Shown: in pieces, positions 40,082 through 53,656 of the stretch | How positions within the stretch are numbered: the first letter of the stretch is position 1 | Layout: every line of letters starts with the position of its first letter | Origin: Halomonas sp. A11-A | GTDB taxonomy: Bacteria; Pseudomonadota; Gammaproteobacteria; Pseudomonadales; Halomonadaceae | Length of the DNA: 64,000 bases | Direction of reading: 5' to 3' | Assembly: GCF_003182195.1 (NCBI RefSeq) | Contig: NZ_QGTM01000001.1 | Coordinates: 248,001-312,000, forward strand | Translations under genes and position numbers: made by a program | Notes under the pieces: model-generated | Told to the model about the DNA's origin: nothing | Databases searched by the model: none | The model's input: the letters and a program-made list of their open reading frames with translations, nothing else

Positions 40082-41110
40082 CCTGATTACACACGTTATT
40101 CAGCCATTGTCCCGGCTTAGGTCTATCCTGGAATCATACGGACAGTCAAGGAGATAATGCCATGGCTCGCAATCCCATCCAGTTCCAGCCCGGCCTGTCA
40201 CTGCCGGCCTTCCTGGGTCAGTACGGCACGGAAGGGCAATGCCGGGAGGCGCTCTTTCGGCATCGCTGGCCGAGGGGCTTCGTCTGTCCTGACTGCGGCA
40301 ACACGACCTTCTGCCAACTCTCGCGTGGGCTCTACCAATGCCATCGCTGCCATCATCAAACCTCGCTGACCGCCGGTACCATCTTCCATGGCACGCATCT
40401 GCCGCTGACCACCTGGTTCCTGGCGATCTACCTGCTCACCCAGCGCAAGAGCGGCATCTCGGCGCTGCAGCTGTCCCGGGAGCTCGGTGTCAGCTACAAC
40501 ACGGCCTGGAAGCTCAAGCACAAGCTGCTGCAGGTCATGTACGAGCGCAACCAGGGTGAGCGGCTCTCAGGGCGGATTGAGATCGATGACGCCTACCTGG
40601 GCGGTGAGCGGCCGGAAAAGCGCGGGCGCGGCGCTGATCACAAGTTCCCCTTCATCGCCGCCTTGCAAACCAATGAGGAGGGCCACCCACAGCGGGTTCA
40701 GCTGCGCCGAGCGAGTGGTTTTACCCTGACCGGGATCCGTCGCATGCCCGACATGCCGTTGTGCCTGGCAGTCAGGTGAGCAGCGACGGACTCGGGAGCT
40801 TCCGGGCCTTCGATGCGCCTCCCTATCCTCATGTGCGCCATATCACCGGCGGTGGGCGTGCCAGCGTGGCGAACCCGGAGTTCAACTGGGTCAACACGCT
40901 GCTCGGTAACCTCAAGAACGCGATCACCGGTACCTATCATGCCATATGCGGGCAGCACGCCCCGCGCTACCTGGCCGCCGAGCTCGAGTATCGCTTCAAT
41001 CGGCGCTATGACCTCAAGGCCATGATCCCGCGCTTTCTCACGGCCACCGCCCGAACGCCGCCGATGCCGTACCGGTTCCTGAGGATGGCTGAGCTTTATG
41101 CGTAATCAGG
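40082..41110 (+). mobile_element. IS1595-family insertion sequence
   Basis: A 1,029-bp element. The left end CCTGATTACACACG...CAGCCAT and the right end, read inward, CCTGATTACGCATA...CAGCCAT agree over about 25 bp. It contains one transposase reading frame with a frameshift. It lacks its own matched 8-bp flanks, as its left flank duplicates at the far end of the transposon instead. Confidence 0.85.
40162..41105 (+). pseudogene. IS1595-family transposase, frameshifted
   Basis: Two overlapping frames, 40162-40779 and 40761-41105, together encode a full IS1595/ISXO2-type transposase. The N-terminus has the zinc ribbon (CPDCGN and CHRCHH) and a helix-turn-helix. The DDE-type core shows RIEIDDAYLGGE in the first frame, then SSDGLGSF and FNWVNTLLGNLKNAI in the second. 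Inserting one base near 40742 restores a continuous RRHARHAVVPGSQVSSD reading, so a single-base deletion is the likely lesion. Unless ribosomes frameshift here, the enzyme is inactive and the transposon would need help in trans. Confidence 0.85.
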
Positions 41111-41121
41111 TAATGTCTTGC

Positions 41122-42159
41122 TCATGCATTCTGCTTCTTTTGGGCGGCCAGCAGATCCAGCGCCACATCCACGATCATGTCTTCCTGCCCCCCCACCATG
41201 CGGCGTTTGCCCAGCTCCACCAGAATGTCCACGGGCTTCAGGCCGTACTTCTGCGCCGCCACTTCGGAGTGGCGCAGGAAGCTGGAGTACACACCGGCGT
41301 AGCCCAGGGCCAGGGTTTCGCGGTCAACGCGCACCGGGCGGTCCTGCAGTGGGCGCACGATGTCGTCAGCAGCATCCATCAGGGCGTACAGGTCGGTACC
41401 GTGCTCCCAGCCCATCTTGTCGAAGGCAGCCACACAGACTTCCAGCGGCGCGTTGCCGGCGCCTGCGCCCATGCCGGCCAGGGAGGCGTCAACGCGGTCA
41501 CAGCCCTCTTCCACCGCCACGATGGAGTTGGCCACACCCAACGCCAGGTTGTGGTGGGCGTGAATGCCGGTTTCGGTTTCCGGCTTGAGCACGTCTTTTA
41601 GCGCCCGGAAGCGGTCACGGATGTCGTTCATGTTCATGGCGCCGCCGGAGTCGACGACATAGAGGCAGGTAGCACCGTAATCTTCCATCAGCTTGGCCTG
41701 CTCCGCCAGGCCCTGCGGGGTCTGCATGTGGCTCATCATCAGAAAGCCCACGGTGTCCATGCCCAGCTTTCTTGCGTGTTCGATGTGCTGCTTCGAGACA
41801 TCCGCTTCGGTGCAATGGGTGGCAACCCGTACGATTCTGGCGCCGGCGTTGTAGGCGTTGTCCAGGTCGTGGACGGTGCCGATGCCGGGCAGCAGCAGGG
41901 TGGCGATTTTGGCGTGTTCGATGACTTCAGCGACCGCTTCGATCCACTCCAGATCGGTGTGGGCGCCGAAGCCGTAGTTGAAGCTGGAGCCCTGCAGGCC
42001 ATCACCGTGGGCCACTTCGATGGAATCCACCTTGGCCTTGTCCAGGGCCCGTGCAATGTCCTGCACGTTCTTGATGGAGTACTGGTGACGGATGGCGTGG
42101 CTGCCGTCCCGCAGGGTCACGTCGGAGATGTAGAGTTTCTTGCCGGGATTGAATGTCAT
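41122..42159 (-). CDS. bphI: 4-hydroxy-2-oxovalerate aldolase
   Basis: Class II pyruvate aldolase that splits 4-hydroxy-2-oxoacids into pyruvate and an aldehyde, the last carbon-cleaving step of meta pathways. The N-terminal [16 protein letters not shown] holds the metal Asp and catalytic Arg, [14 protein letters not shown] provides metal-binding His residues, and [12 protein letters not shown] is conserved. Length is 345 aa. It is the last gene of the cluster and follows the acetaldehyde dehydrogenase by 13 bp. The two proteins are known to form a complex that channels the aldehyde. It ends 11 bp from the IS1595 copy. Confidence 0.94.
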   Translation of the reverse strand: MTFNPGKKLYISDVTLRDGSHAIRHQYSIKNVQDIARALDKAKVDSIEVAHGDGLQGSSFNYGFGAHTDLEWIEAVAEVIEHAKIATLLLPGIGTVHDLDNAYNAGARIVRVATHCTEADVSKQHIEHARKLGMDTVGFLMMSHMQTPQGLAEQAKLMEDYGATCLYVVDSGGAMNMNDIRDRFRALKDVLKPETETGIHAHHNLALGVANSIVAVEEGCDRVDASLAGMGAGAGNAPLEVCVAAFDKMGWEHGTDLYALMDAADDIVRPLQDRPVRVDRETLALGYAGVYSSFLRHSEVAAQKYGLKPVDILVELGKRRMVGGQEDMIVDVALDLLAAQKKQNA

Positions 42160-42172
42160 TGTTCGTTCCTCC

Positions 42173-43108
42173 TCAGTTGACCAGCGATTCGGCGATGCGC
42201 TCGGCGGTGCCGAGAGCCGCGGAGGTCATGATGTCCAGATTGCCGGCATAGGCCGGCAGGTAATGGGCGGCGCCCTCTACTTCCAGGAAGATCGAGGTCT
42301 TTAGACCGCTGAAGCGGCCCAGGCCCGGGACGTTCATGGGCTGGTCTTCGGGGATGTCGTCGAACTGCACTTTCTGCTTGAGGCGATAACCGGGCACGTA
42401 GCTGTTGACGGCCTTGACCATTTCTTCCACCGAGGCTTCCACTTCCGCCTGGTCGGCGGCATCGGAGAGCACGTAGACGGTGTCGCGCATCAGCAGGGGC
42501 GGCTCGGCCGGGTTCAGGATAATGATGGCCTTGCCCTTCTGGGCACCACCGACCACTTCGATGGCCTTGGAGGTGGTTTCGGTGAACTCATCGATGTTGG
42601 CGCGGGTGCCGGGGCCGGCGGATTTCGATGAAATGGACGCCACGATTTCGGCGTAGTGCACCTTGGCGACCCGGGAGACCGCTGCAACCATGGGAATTGT
42701 CGCCTGGCCACCGCAGGTGACCATGTTGACGTTGCCTTCGTGCAGGTTCTGCTCCAGGTTCACCACCGGTACGCAGTAGGGGCCGATGGCCGCCGGCGTC
42801 AGGTCGATGATCTTGATGTTTTCCTTGTGGCCCCGCAGGAACACTTCGTTGTGGCGGTGGGCGCCGGCGGAGGTGGCATCAAACACAATGTCGATGTCGG
42901 CAAATTCCGGCATTTTCACCAGGCCGTCCACGCCTTCGGCGGTGATGGCGACACCCATACGTGCGGCGCGGGCCAGGCCGTCGGATTCCGGGTCGATACC
43001 GACCATGGCGCCCATTTCAATATGCTTGCCATTGCGCAGGATTTTGATCATCAGGTCGCTGCCAATGTTGCCCGAGCCGATGATCGCTGCCTTGATTTTC
43101 TTGCTCAT
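42173..43108 (-). CDS. bphJ: Acetaldehyde dehydrogenase (acylating)
   Basis: CoA-dependent aldehyde dehydrogenase turning acetaldehyde (or propanal) into the acyl-CoA with NAD. The ATG at 43108 has a CAGGAAA ribosome-binding site and gives 311 aa. The NAD motif [18 protein letters not shown] starts the protein, the catalytic Cys is in [16 protein letters not shown], and [13 protein letters not shown] is conserved. It pairs with the aldolase downstream. This gene and the aldolase are richer in GC than the genes further upstream in the operon. Confidence 0.94.
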   Translation of the reverse strand: MSKKIKAAIIGSGNIGSDLMIKILRNGKHIEMGAMVGIDPESDGLARAARMGVAITAEGVDGLVKMPEFADIDIVFDATSAGAHRHNEVFLRGHKENIKIIDLTPAAIGPYCVPVVNLEQNLHEGNVNMVTCGGQATIPMVAAVSRVAKVHYAEIVASISSKSAGPGTRANIDEFTETTSKAIEVVGGAQKGKAIIILNPAEPPLLMRDTVYVLSDAADQAEVEASVEEMVKAVNSYVPGYRLKQKVQFDDIPEDQPMNVPGLGRFSGLKTSIFLEVEGAAHYLPAYAGNLDIMTSAALGTAERIAESLVN

Positions 43109-43130
43109 GAATTTTTCCTGTTGCTTATAG

Positions 43131-43913
43131 TTACTCGAATCGCACGGAGCAGCTTCCAATACCCGCCAGCGTCATCCGCAAATTGTCACCCGCATTGACC
43201 GGCACCATGGCGGACAAAGCGCCGGACAAAATGACATCACCGGCCTTCAGCGACATTCCCAGCTGGCCAAGGGTGTTGGCCAACCAGGCAACCGCAATCG
43301 CCGGAGACCCCATGGTGGCTGCACCTGCGCCCGTACCCACGATCCGGCCGTTTTTTTCCAGCACCATACCGGTTGTGAACAGGTCCAGATTACGGGGATC
43401 CACCAGGCGATCACCAAGTACGAACACGCCACACGACGCGTTATCCGCGATCGTGTCCTGAATCCGAATCTTCCAGTCGCGAATTCGTGAATCGACAATC
43501 TCAAAACACGCCATCACACCTTCGGTGGCCCTAAGCACATCAGCGACGGTGACACCGGGACCGTTCAGATCCCGCTTCAGAACAAAGGCGATTTCACCTT
43601 CCGCTTTCGGTTGGATCAGAGATTTCATGGCAATCGACTCGCCCTGGTTGATCACCATGCGGTCCGTCAGCTGGCCAAAATCGGGTTGATTCACACCCAG
43701 CATGTCCATGACAGCCTGACTGGTAACGCCTATTTTTTTTCCAATAACTCGCTCACCTAGCGCTAACCTCTTAGCAAGAAATAGTTTCTGTATTTGGTAT
43801 GCATCTTGGACAGTTAGCTCTGGATATCGATCCGTAATACTCTGTATCGGCGTAGAGCTCTGGTACGCAGAAAAAAGTTCCTTTGCAATCCTGTCACTGG
43901 CACTAGAACACAT
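43131..43913 (-). CDS. bphH: 2-oxopent-4-enoate (2-hydroxypenta-2,4-dienoate) hydratase
   Basis: Hydrates 2-hydroxypenta-2,4-dienoate to 4-hydroxy-2-oxovalerate. The 260-aa protein follows the TodG/BphH/MhpD family: [29 protein letters not shown] with acidic metal ligands, and [11 protein letters not shown]. The ATG at 43913 has a GAGGAA ribosome-binding site. Composition is uneven: the first 60 codons (43741-43913) are about 40-48% GC while the rest reaches about 65% in places, as if the gene were a recombinant joint. Confidence 0.92.
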   Translation of the reverse strand: MCSSASDRIAKELFSAYQSSTPIQSITDRYPELTVQDAYQIQKLFLAKRLALGERVIGKKIGVTSQAVMDMLGVNQPDFGQLTDRMVINQGESIAMKSLIQPKAEGEIAFVLKRDLNGPGVTVADVLRATEGVMACFEIVDSRIRDWKIRIQDTIADNASCGVFVLGDRLVDPRNLDLFTTGMVLEKNGRIVGTGAGAATMGSPAIAVAWLANTLGQLGMSLKAGDVILSGALSAMVPVNAGDNLRMTLAGIGSCSVRFE

Positions 43914-44059
43914 ATTTATTCCTCACCCCCCCATTTCCTCGCCTGAAGAAATTTGATTTCAAATCGGCGCCTTCAATAACTGCATCAATACAAATCCGAA
44001 TTATTATTAACGCTTGCATCAAAGGCACCCGATTCTATCTACCCACAAAATTCAGCATA
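43914..44059. other. Intercistronic gap upstream of the hydratase
   Basis: 146 bp of AT-rich sequence between hydrolase and hydratase genes. No ORF or clear hairpin was seen. The next gap (44888-45057, 170 bp, between the channel and hydrolase genes) is similar. Such loose spacing suggests the cluster has been assembled piecemeal. Confidence 0.5.
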
Positions 44060-44887
44060 CTACTCGTTGATCTCATTAAAGAAGTCAGCTACGAGACGGT
44101 TGAATCGATCTGTATGTTCAATTTGTGTCCAATGCCCACAGCGACCGAAAACATGCAACTGCGCACGATCTATGACTTCAGCCAAGTGCAAGCTGCTGGA
44201 TAACGGGACAACCCGATCCTCTCTTCCATGAATAATCAATGCCTCATTGGAAAGACTTTTAAGCTCTTCGTCAGAGCTGGCTAACGAGTCTATCCACTGC
44301 TGGCGTGGGGCAGGGAACATACTTGCGAATGACTCCTGAACCCCAGGGCGAATACTTGCTTTATATCGCACCTCTGCTAATTCATCGCTCACCAGGGAAC
44401 GGTCATAAGCGAAGAGATCGAGAAGCTTGCGCATATTCTCTATAGACGGTTGGTAACCCCAGACTGCATCCAGGCCCTCTGTGAGCTTGAACTTAGTGCC
44501 AGCTGCGCCCATCAGGACCAAACGACCCACTCGCTCCGGATACCTCAGAGCGGTAGCAATCGCGAGCCCCCCCCCAAAAGAATTACCTACGATGTGAGCC
44601 TTTTGAATATTCAAAGCGTCCATAACACCGATGATGTGCTGGACCCAATTATCCAGGGAAAATTCATAGCCCTCAGGTTGTTCGGTATAGCCGAATCCAA
44701 CCATATCGGGCGCAATAACACGATAGAACTGGCTTAGATATGGAATATTAGGGCGCCAATTAGCGTAGGCAGTCACACCCGGTCCAGAGCCGTGAACCAG
44801 TATTACCGGGTATCCTTCTCCAACGTCGTGGTAATTGGTTTGGATACCTGCCGCTACAACGCTCTTACCGATTTCAGGGTTCGTCAT
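44060..44887 (-). CDS. todF: Meta-cleavage product hydrolase (TodF/CumD/XylF type)
   Basis: Alpha/beta hydrolase (275 aa) that cleaves the ring-fission product into 2-hydroxypenta-2,4-dienoate and a carboxylic acid. The catalytic triad is visible: Ser103 in GNSFGGG, Asp224 in GREDRVVP and His252 in GHWTQIEH. The oxyanion segment is HGSGPGVTAYANW. These segments resemble TodF, CumD and XylF, which act on alkyl-substituted products, more than BphD, which acts on the phenyl product. That favours an alkylbenzene such as toluene, ethylbenzene or cumene as substrate, though not conclusively. Confidence 0.88.
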   Translation of the reverse strand: MTNPEIGKSVVAAGIQTNYHDVGEGYPVILVHGSGPGVTAYANWRPNIPYLSQFYRVIAPDMVGFGYTEQPEGYEFSLDNWVQHIIGVMDALNIQKAHIVGNSFGGGLAIATALRYPERVGRLVLMGAAGTKFKLTEGLDAVWGYQPSIENMRKLLDLFAYDRSLVSDELAEVRYKASIRPGVQESFASMFPAPRQQWIDSLASSDEELKSLSNEALIIHGREDRVVPLSSSLHLAEVIDRAQLHVFGRCGHWTQIEHTDRFNRLVADFFNEINE

Positions 44888-45057
44888 CTCTCATTCCTCA
44901 TTTTTCGAAATATTGGGTCACTAGGTTTCAGAAGGCGCACATAGATTCTTACAACCGCTATCCCAAAGAAGATATATGCAACTCGATCCGGAGTATCTCG
45001 AATAAATTACATACACTATCGATAGAACCTCCTTGTTCTATCCAAGCCGAGGGAAAT

Positions 45058-46431
45058 TTAAAATCTATAAGTGTAAGCTAAACCAAAACTATCTTGGGAA
45101 TGCTTAGCCCTTATTGGGTCAGAAGTGTTAGGCAGCCTAGAGTTCTCCATCGTCTCTTCAAAGGAGTGGGTCCAGGCAAAGTCCACTTTACTTGCCTTTG
45201 ACCATTGATAAGAAAACCCCAGAGACCCGAAAGTATTAGGAATAGCAGGAATAACCGCAAGTAATGTATCTGAGCGTAGCGCCTGAGTCGCAAATCTGAC
45301 ACCGCCTCGCAGCGTCCACTTTCCCGTCATATAGGCAGCACCTAGCGAAAGCGCTGTTTGATCTTTATAATTCTGCGGAAGGAGAATATCGATATTTTGG
45401 CCAGTATCCGCCTCAAAAGCAACATCGATATCTTTCATTGCATCCTTCCAGAAGATCCGGGAGAGGTCAGCCGCCAGCAACCACTGGCTACCAACCTGGT
45501 GGCTTATCCCCAGATTCAATTGCGCGGGTGTTTGAAAGTCCCGAATTTTAACCGTTCCAGGCAGCGCTATTTGTCCTGCCACTGCATCAACCGCCGTCAG
45601 AACGCCATCACCCTTCATATCCCCGATATGGCTCTCCATGGAATAAGCAACGCCTATCCGGGTATCCGGGCTGTACTTGTAGATCATACCTACACGCCCT
45701 CCATAACCCCAGGCATCGACACCACTTGCAACCGGGTGGGTTCTTGAAAAGCTAAAATGCGCGCCACGAAGGTCGGGCAAACTTCCAAGTACAGGCAACA
45801 GTGAACCTCCCGCGCGACCAGACCCTATAAGCGAGCCCACTTGATCCGCCCCCAACAACGTTTCAAGGTTCAGGCCTTGCCACAGGGCATCCACGCTGGC
45901 CCCTACTATAAGCTGGTCATTAACCTCATAGCTGGCAGCAAACGGGATATTCATGGTAAGCAGCCGACTGGAAGACTCGAGCCCCGTATCAAGCCCCCCA
46001 CTGGCGCGGGAGAGAAAACCGTCATTACCGTACTCTGTCCCTACCCCACCTTGGGCAAAGGCGCCAACACCAAGCACCAGAGGGCCGTTGTGATAGGTGT
46101 AGGCTAATTGTGGAGCAGCGTATGGGCCGCGGTTTTTTGAACGATCATCGGAGGATGAGACTTCCCCTGTGGCTTGGTCTTTAGCCTTGATGTCGGTCAG
46201 CACAACATCGAATCCTACATGAATCTCAGAACCCTGCCCCATCAAAGAGAGGGTCGCGGGGTTTGTCATCATGCCCGCTGCACCCACATCAAAGGCAGTC
46301 GCGGCCCCGCCCATCGCTGCGGAAATTGGACCATGTCCAACAAATCTCAATACGTCACTGACCGCCAGAACATTTCCGGAGATCATCATCAAGCCTGCAA
46401 TAGCAGATATTTTTTTTATTTTTACCTTCAT
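45058..46431 (-). CDS. todX: FadL/TodX-family outer-membrane hydrocarbon channel
   Basis: Outer-membrane beta-barrel of the FadL family that lets hydrophobic substrates enter by lateral diffusion. A 23-residue signal peptide (ISAIAGLMMISGNVLA) precedes the N-terminal hatch with GHGPISAAMGGAATAFD and NPATLSLMGQGSE, both family hallmarks. The rest alternates beta-strands and ends in an aromatic YTYRF, the outer-membrane assembly signal. Length is 457 aa, against about 453 for TodX. Lying inside the catabolic cluster, it should import the aromatic hydrocarbon. Confidence 0.9.
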   Translation of the reverse strand: MKVKIKKISAIAGLMMISGNVLAVSDVLRFVGHGPISAAMGGAATAFDVGAAGMMTNPATLSLMGQGSEIHVGFDVVLTDIKAKDQATGEVSSSDDRSKNRGPYAAPQLAYTYHNGPLVLGVGAFAQGGVGTEYGNDGFLSRASGGLDTGLESSSRLLTMNIPFAASYEVNDQLIVGASVDALWQGLNLETLLGADQVGSLIGSGRAGGSLLPVLGSLPDLRGAHFSFSRTHPVASGVDAWGYGGRVGMIYKYSPDTRIGVAYSMESHIGDMKGDGVLTAVDAVAGQIALPGTVKIRDFQTPAQLNLGISHQVGSQWLLAADLSRIFWKDAMKDIDVAFEADTGQNIDILLPQNYKDQTALSLGAAYMTGKWTLRGGVRFATQALRSDTLLAVIPAIPNTFGSLGFSYQWSKASKVDFAWTHSFEETMENSRLPNTSDPIRAKHSQDSFGLAYTYRF

Positions 46432-46470
46432 TTTTATTTTATCTCTGCCAATTCCCGTTAGTAGAAGCTG

Positions 46471-47406
46471 TTATTTTCTTCGTACTGACTTATGGCCCCA
46501 CATGGCGGTTCGGTTATGGCGCGTCACTACCCAAGAGGGGTCTTTCACATCGCGAGCACCCCAACCAAATTCAAGCTCAAACCCGGATGGTGTTTCAGCA
46601 TAAAATGAGACCATGTGGTCGTTAACGTGACGTCCGATCGTCGCAGTGATCATGCTAGATGTATTGTTGTCACTTTCCTCAGCCCGAAGGTTAGAGTCGG
46701 TTAATTTGTCTGACGAACCATCGAGTCGGTCGTAGGCATAACCTACATCATCAAGCGTCAAGGCTTGCAGCAAGAAATGGTGAACCCTCTTGGGTAACGG
46801 GGCCTCGGCGATAGCCAGGGTGTGGTGGCGACCATTGCAATGAAGGAAATAACCTCGCACAGTAATATCCGGGCCCATCGCGATGTCGATTACGTCGGAT
46901 AACTGAAAGCCTAACAGTTCCGTGTAAAACGACAGGCCTTTCTCAATATCTGGAACCGCATAGAAATAATGTCCCGCTCCTTGCTCTCCGGTAACGAACC
47001 CGCTGACACCAGCGCTAGAGATAAAAGGCTGCTCAAATAACTCTGTGGCCCCATAGTAAAGCTCCAAGGACATCCCAAATGGATCATTGAATGAGATCAA
47101 ATCCATCACGCCACGTTTTTCTGCCAGTTCAGTGTCGCCAGTCTTGACCTGGACCCCTGCTTCACGTAGCCGTTCCGTCATTAGCCTCAATGCCTTAGAA
47201 TCAGCCACTTCATAGCCTGCAAACTCGAGGTCGTCAGAGTCACCTTTTTCTATCGCTATTCGCCACTCCCTTGAATCCATACGAAATAAGGCTTTCTCAT
47301 CAGAGCCATTAACCTCCATCAATCCGATTTTCTTGGTGAGATAGGAGCGCCACGCTTGCACATCGCTTACAGAGAACCCCATGTAGCCCAGGCTTTTGAT
47401 ACCCAT
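46471..47406 (-). CDS. bphC: Extradiol ring-cleavage dioxygenase (BphC/TodE type)
   Basis: Type I extradiol dioxygenase (two vicinal-oxygen-chelate halves) that opens the dihydroxylated ring next to the diol using Fe(II). The C-terminal half holds the iron ligands: His146 in GAGHYFYAV, His210 in RVHHFLLQ and a Glu in GFELEFGWG. The protein is 311 aa, while 2,3-dihydroxybiphenyl dioxygenases are usually about 290-300. The excess is a Ser/Asp-rich stretch at about residues 230-252 (GSSDKLTDSNLRAEESDNN) just before the TIGRHVNDHMVSFYA motif. Preferred catechol (3-methyl, 3-isopropyl or 3-phenyl) is not readable. Confidence 0.9.
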   Translation of the reverse strand: MGIKSLGYMGFSVSDVQAWRSYLTKKIGLMEVNGSDEKALFRMDSREWRIAIEKGDSDDLEFAGYEVADSKALRLMTERLREAGVQVKTGDTELAEKRGVMDLISFNDPFGMSLELYYGATELFEQPFISSAGVSGFVTGEQGAGHYFYAVPDIEKGLSFYTELLGFQLSDVIDIAMGPDITVRGYFLHCNGRHHTLAIAEAPLPKRVHHFLLQALTLDDVGYAYDRLDGSSDKLTDSNLRAEESDNNTSSMITATIGRHVNDHMVSFYAETPSGFELEFGWGARDVKDPSWVVTRHNRTAMWGHKSVRRK

Positions 47407-47425
47407 TTATATCTCCTTATTCGAT

Positions 47426-49934
<2,509 letters not shown>

Positions 49935-49993
49935 TCACCCATAAGAACCCATGTTTGGGGTCTTATGGATGAATGGCGGGTGCGTTATATCAA

Positions 49994-50554
49994 TCAGAAG
50001 AATTGGCTAAGATTGTTAGCAGTAACCGTACTCTGGTCGAATAGGATTGTCCGTCGAGAAATCTTGAAACCGAACCCATCGGGCACACGGTGCAAAATAT
50101 CTCTGCGCTCACCAACATATATGTCCGTCATACGCTCCAGTCGGTTTCTGTAACAAAGGAACGCGGAACTAACCTCCAACGTATCGGCATCCTCTGTTTC
50201 ACGGACGATCACATTGGTGACAATGTGCCGACTGCGGGAAGCAGGATCTTCGGTCCAGTTCAAGCCTGACAACCTTCCGCGGATGCGCGCCCGTAAGCTC
50301 GCATAATCTTCGTCGAAGTGGGCATTGCCTCCTGGAGGAATGTACTCCAGAGCCTTGTCCCGGGTGGTGTGATTGGTTCGAAGCGGCATCCAGTACCGAA
50401 TATCTTCGGTCATCAACCCCAGCCACTCATCGTATTTCTGGTAATCAAGCAACTGGGACTCGCGATAATAGAACTGTTCCACCGCATATTGCAGCTCACG
50501 ATCAACGGGTTTCAGTGGCCATTCGATCGGTTTAGTAAGATCATTATTTGACAT
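49994..50554 (-). CDS. bphA2: Aromatic-ring-hydroxylating dioxygenase beta subunit
   Basis: Small structural subunit (186 aa) of the alpha3-beta3 oxygenase. VEQFYYRESQLLDYQKYDEW and LSGLNWTEDPASRSRHIVTN are typical of the toluene/biphenyl branch, and the cystatin-like fold continues to RRTILFDQ. It is separated from the alpha-subunit gene by a long 213-bp gap. Confidence 0.93.
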   Translation of the reverse strand: MSNNDLTKPIEWPLKPVDRELQYAVEQFYYRESQLLDYQKYDEWLGLMTEDIRYWMPLRTNHTTRDKALEYIPPGGNAHFDEDYASLRARIRGRLSGLNWTEDPASRSRHIVTNVIVRETEDADTLEVSSAFLCYRNRLERMTDIYVGERRDILHRVPDGFGFKISRRTILFDQSTVTANNLSQFF

Positions 50555-50767
50555 TTTATAATCCTTCTATCTTTCTTTTAGGCGCCGGCACCAGACTTAG
50601 TCTTTAAGCAAAGCGAACCCCTGACTTGGAACCGATGCCTTTGGATTTCAGCTAGACTAAAATCCGCAAGGATGAGTCGTTTATCTTTCACCGCCTCAAC
50701 CCGCTTTCGCATTCCCTAGCTACACAAGCGACAGTAAATAGAGAATGCGATCACCTTTTCGGTGCTT
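50555..50767 (-). other. Unusually long gap between dioxygenase alpha and beta genes
   Basis: 213 bp without an ORF. On the minus strand it contains a 9-bp hairpin, GGATTTTAG with CTGAAATCC (one mismatch), near 50643-50670. A second GCATTC/GAATGC pairing is nearer to the alpha gene. These could stabilise or attenuate the mRNA between the subunit genes. Related clusters normally have these genes close together, so it may be a scar of a lost ORF. Confidence 0.5.
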
Positions 50768-52288
<1,521 letters not shown>

Positions 52289-53329
52289 ATGCCCAACATC
52301 CAGTTCCGCGCCAGTGGTCGTACCCTCACCAGCCATGCCGGCCTCTCGATCATCGGCCAGTGCGTCGAGATGGCCGGTATCGACAGCCTCGACAGTCGCT
52401 TCCCCATCTCGCAAGGAGTGCGTAACAGTGACATCGTCAAGGCCTATCTGGGGCTGCTGTGTCTGGGCATGAGTGACTTCGATGCCATCGAGAACTTCCG
52501 TCAGGACAAATCGTTCAAGCACTTGCTCAACCTGCACAAGGTGCCCAGCACGGCGACGCTGCGCCAACGCCTGGAGAAGCTCGCCACCCAAGGGCTTCAG
52601 GAGAGTACCGCGTCCTGGTCCACGACGCTGCTGTCGCTGGCCAAGGCACCGATCACCGCCGAGACGACACACGTCTGCCTGGACATCGACACCTTCGTCA
52701 TGGACAACAGCAACTCCAAGAAGGAAGGCGTCTCGCGGACCTACCAGAAGGTCGATGGCTACACCCCGATCGCCGCTTATCTGGGCAATGAAGGCTGGTG
52801 TCTGGGCCTGGAACTGCGTCCCGGCAAGCAGCACACCATGAAGGAGAGCAACGCCTTCCTGGAGCGGGTGCTGCCCCGCGCCCAGGGCCTGACCGAACAG
52901 CCCCTCCTGCTGCGTGAGGACAGCGGCTTCGACAGCCAGGCGCATCTGGCGCTGCTTGAACAGCAACGCCGGGCCTGCGCCGAGGACGGGCGCGTGCTGG
53001 ACTATCTCGTCAAGTGGAACCCGCGCCGCTCGGCCAAGGAAGACCTGGCCACCTGGCTGGCCGTGGCCGGGGACTACTGGGAGGAGCTGCGCCCGGGTAA
53101 GCGCCAGGCGCTGTGGACGCAGACCGTCTCAATCCGCGATGACGACAAGGTCGAATACGTCGTCAAGCGTGTGATGCGCCTGGTCGAGCGCACCGCCGAT
53201 CGCGATGGCCAGCTGCTGATCGAACCGGACTATGAACTGGAAGGCTGGTGGACCAGCCTGGACGAGGCACCGCAGGCGGTGATCCAGCGCTACCAGGCGC
53301 ATGCCACTCACGAGCAGTTCCACAGCGAG
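52289..53329 (+). pseudogene. IS1380-family transposase, 3' end lost
   Basis: About 347 residues of an IS1380-type DDE transposase are intact, including HVCLDIDTFVMDNSNSKKEG, RTYQKVDGYTPIAAYLG, LREDSGFDSQAHLALLEQ and YQAHATHEQFHSE. At about 53329 the family sequence stops in the middle of the final domain, and the frame runs on through unrelated DNA to 53425. The last 60-100 residues and the right IS end are missing, so it is inactive. Its left end may still drive the operon. Confidence 0.85.
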
Positions 53330-53417
53330 CCCGCGTCAGGTCGCGCACCGCCTCCTGCTCCGGCGTGGGGACCCATACCGGCGTCAGCTCACCGGAACGC
53401 GATAGACGTGCCAACAT
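53330..53417 (-). pseudogene. Fragment of an IS110-family transposase
   Basis: On the minus strand this short piece encodes ARLSRSGELTPVWVPTPEQ and EAVRDLTRAR, a segment characteristic of IS110/IS1111 transposases. It begins at the point where the IS1380 gene breaks off and ends 3 bp before an IS1595-type end. Only about 28 residues remain. Confidence 0.65.
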
Positions 53418-53420
53418 TTT

Positions 53421-53619
53421 CCTGATTACGCATTAAACTCAACCACGCTGGAGGATTTGCCACCTAAACGCCTACGATTCAAGCTCATGCGGAGAAAAAC
53501 CCACATCGTGAATTTTGACCCAGACCGGCACCTCCAATGCAGTGATGATCATATATTTTTGAAAATTAAGGATTTTTCGATGGCTTTCGTAGCACAGCTG
53601 AGCGTCGTACGTAATCAGG
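53421..53619. mobile_element. 199-bp IS1595-type end element (MITE-like)
   Basis: It begins CCTGATTACGCATTAAACTC and, read inward from the right, CCTGATTACGTACGACGCTC. Both resemble the ends of the IS1595 copy at 40082-41110. It contains no transposase coding. Its right end is the right boundary of the whole transposon and is followed by the target duplication. The 37 bp between it and lolA hold nothing further. Confidence 0.75.
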
Positions 53620-53627
53620 AAAGCTTA
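53620..53627. repeat. Right 8-bp target-site duplication of the catabolic transposon
   Basis: AAAGCTTA follows the terminal GTAATCAGG and equals 40074-40081. Joining the left flank to the sequence after it yields four unbroken heptads of the form TTANAGC, so the reconstructed empty site is self-consistent. Confidence 0.85.
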
Positions 53628-53656
53628 TAGCTTACAGCTCCGGGCGTAGCCCGGGA

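Noticed and set aside
52289-53425. An intact 378-aa IS1380 transposase
   Set aside because: Family sequence ends at about residue 347 and the remaining frame is antisense to an IS110 fragment, so the protein is truncated.
53421-53619. A second full-length IS1595 copy making a classical composite transposon
   Set aside because: Only 199 bp with IS1595-like ends is present and no transposase coding; the unit is asymmetrical.
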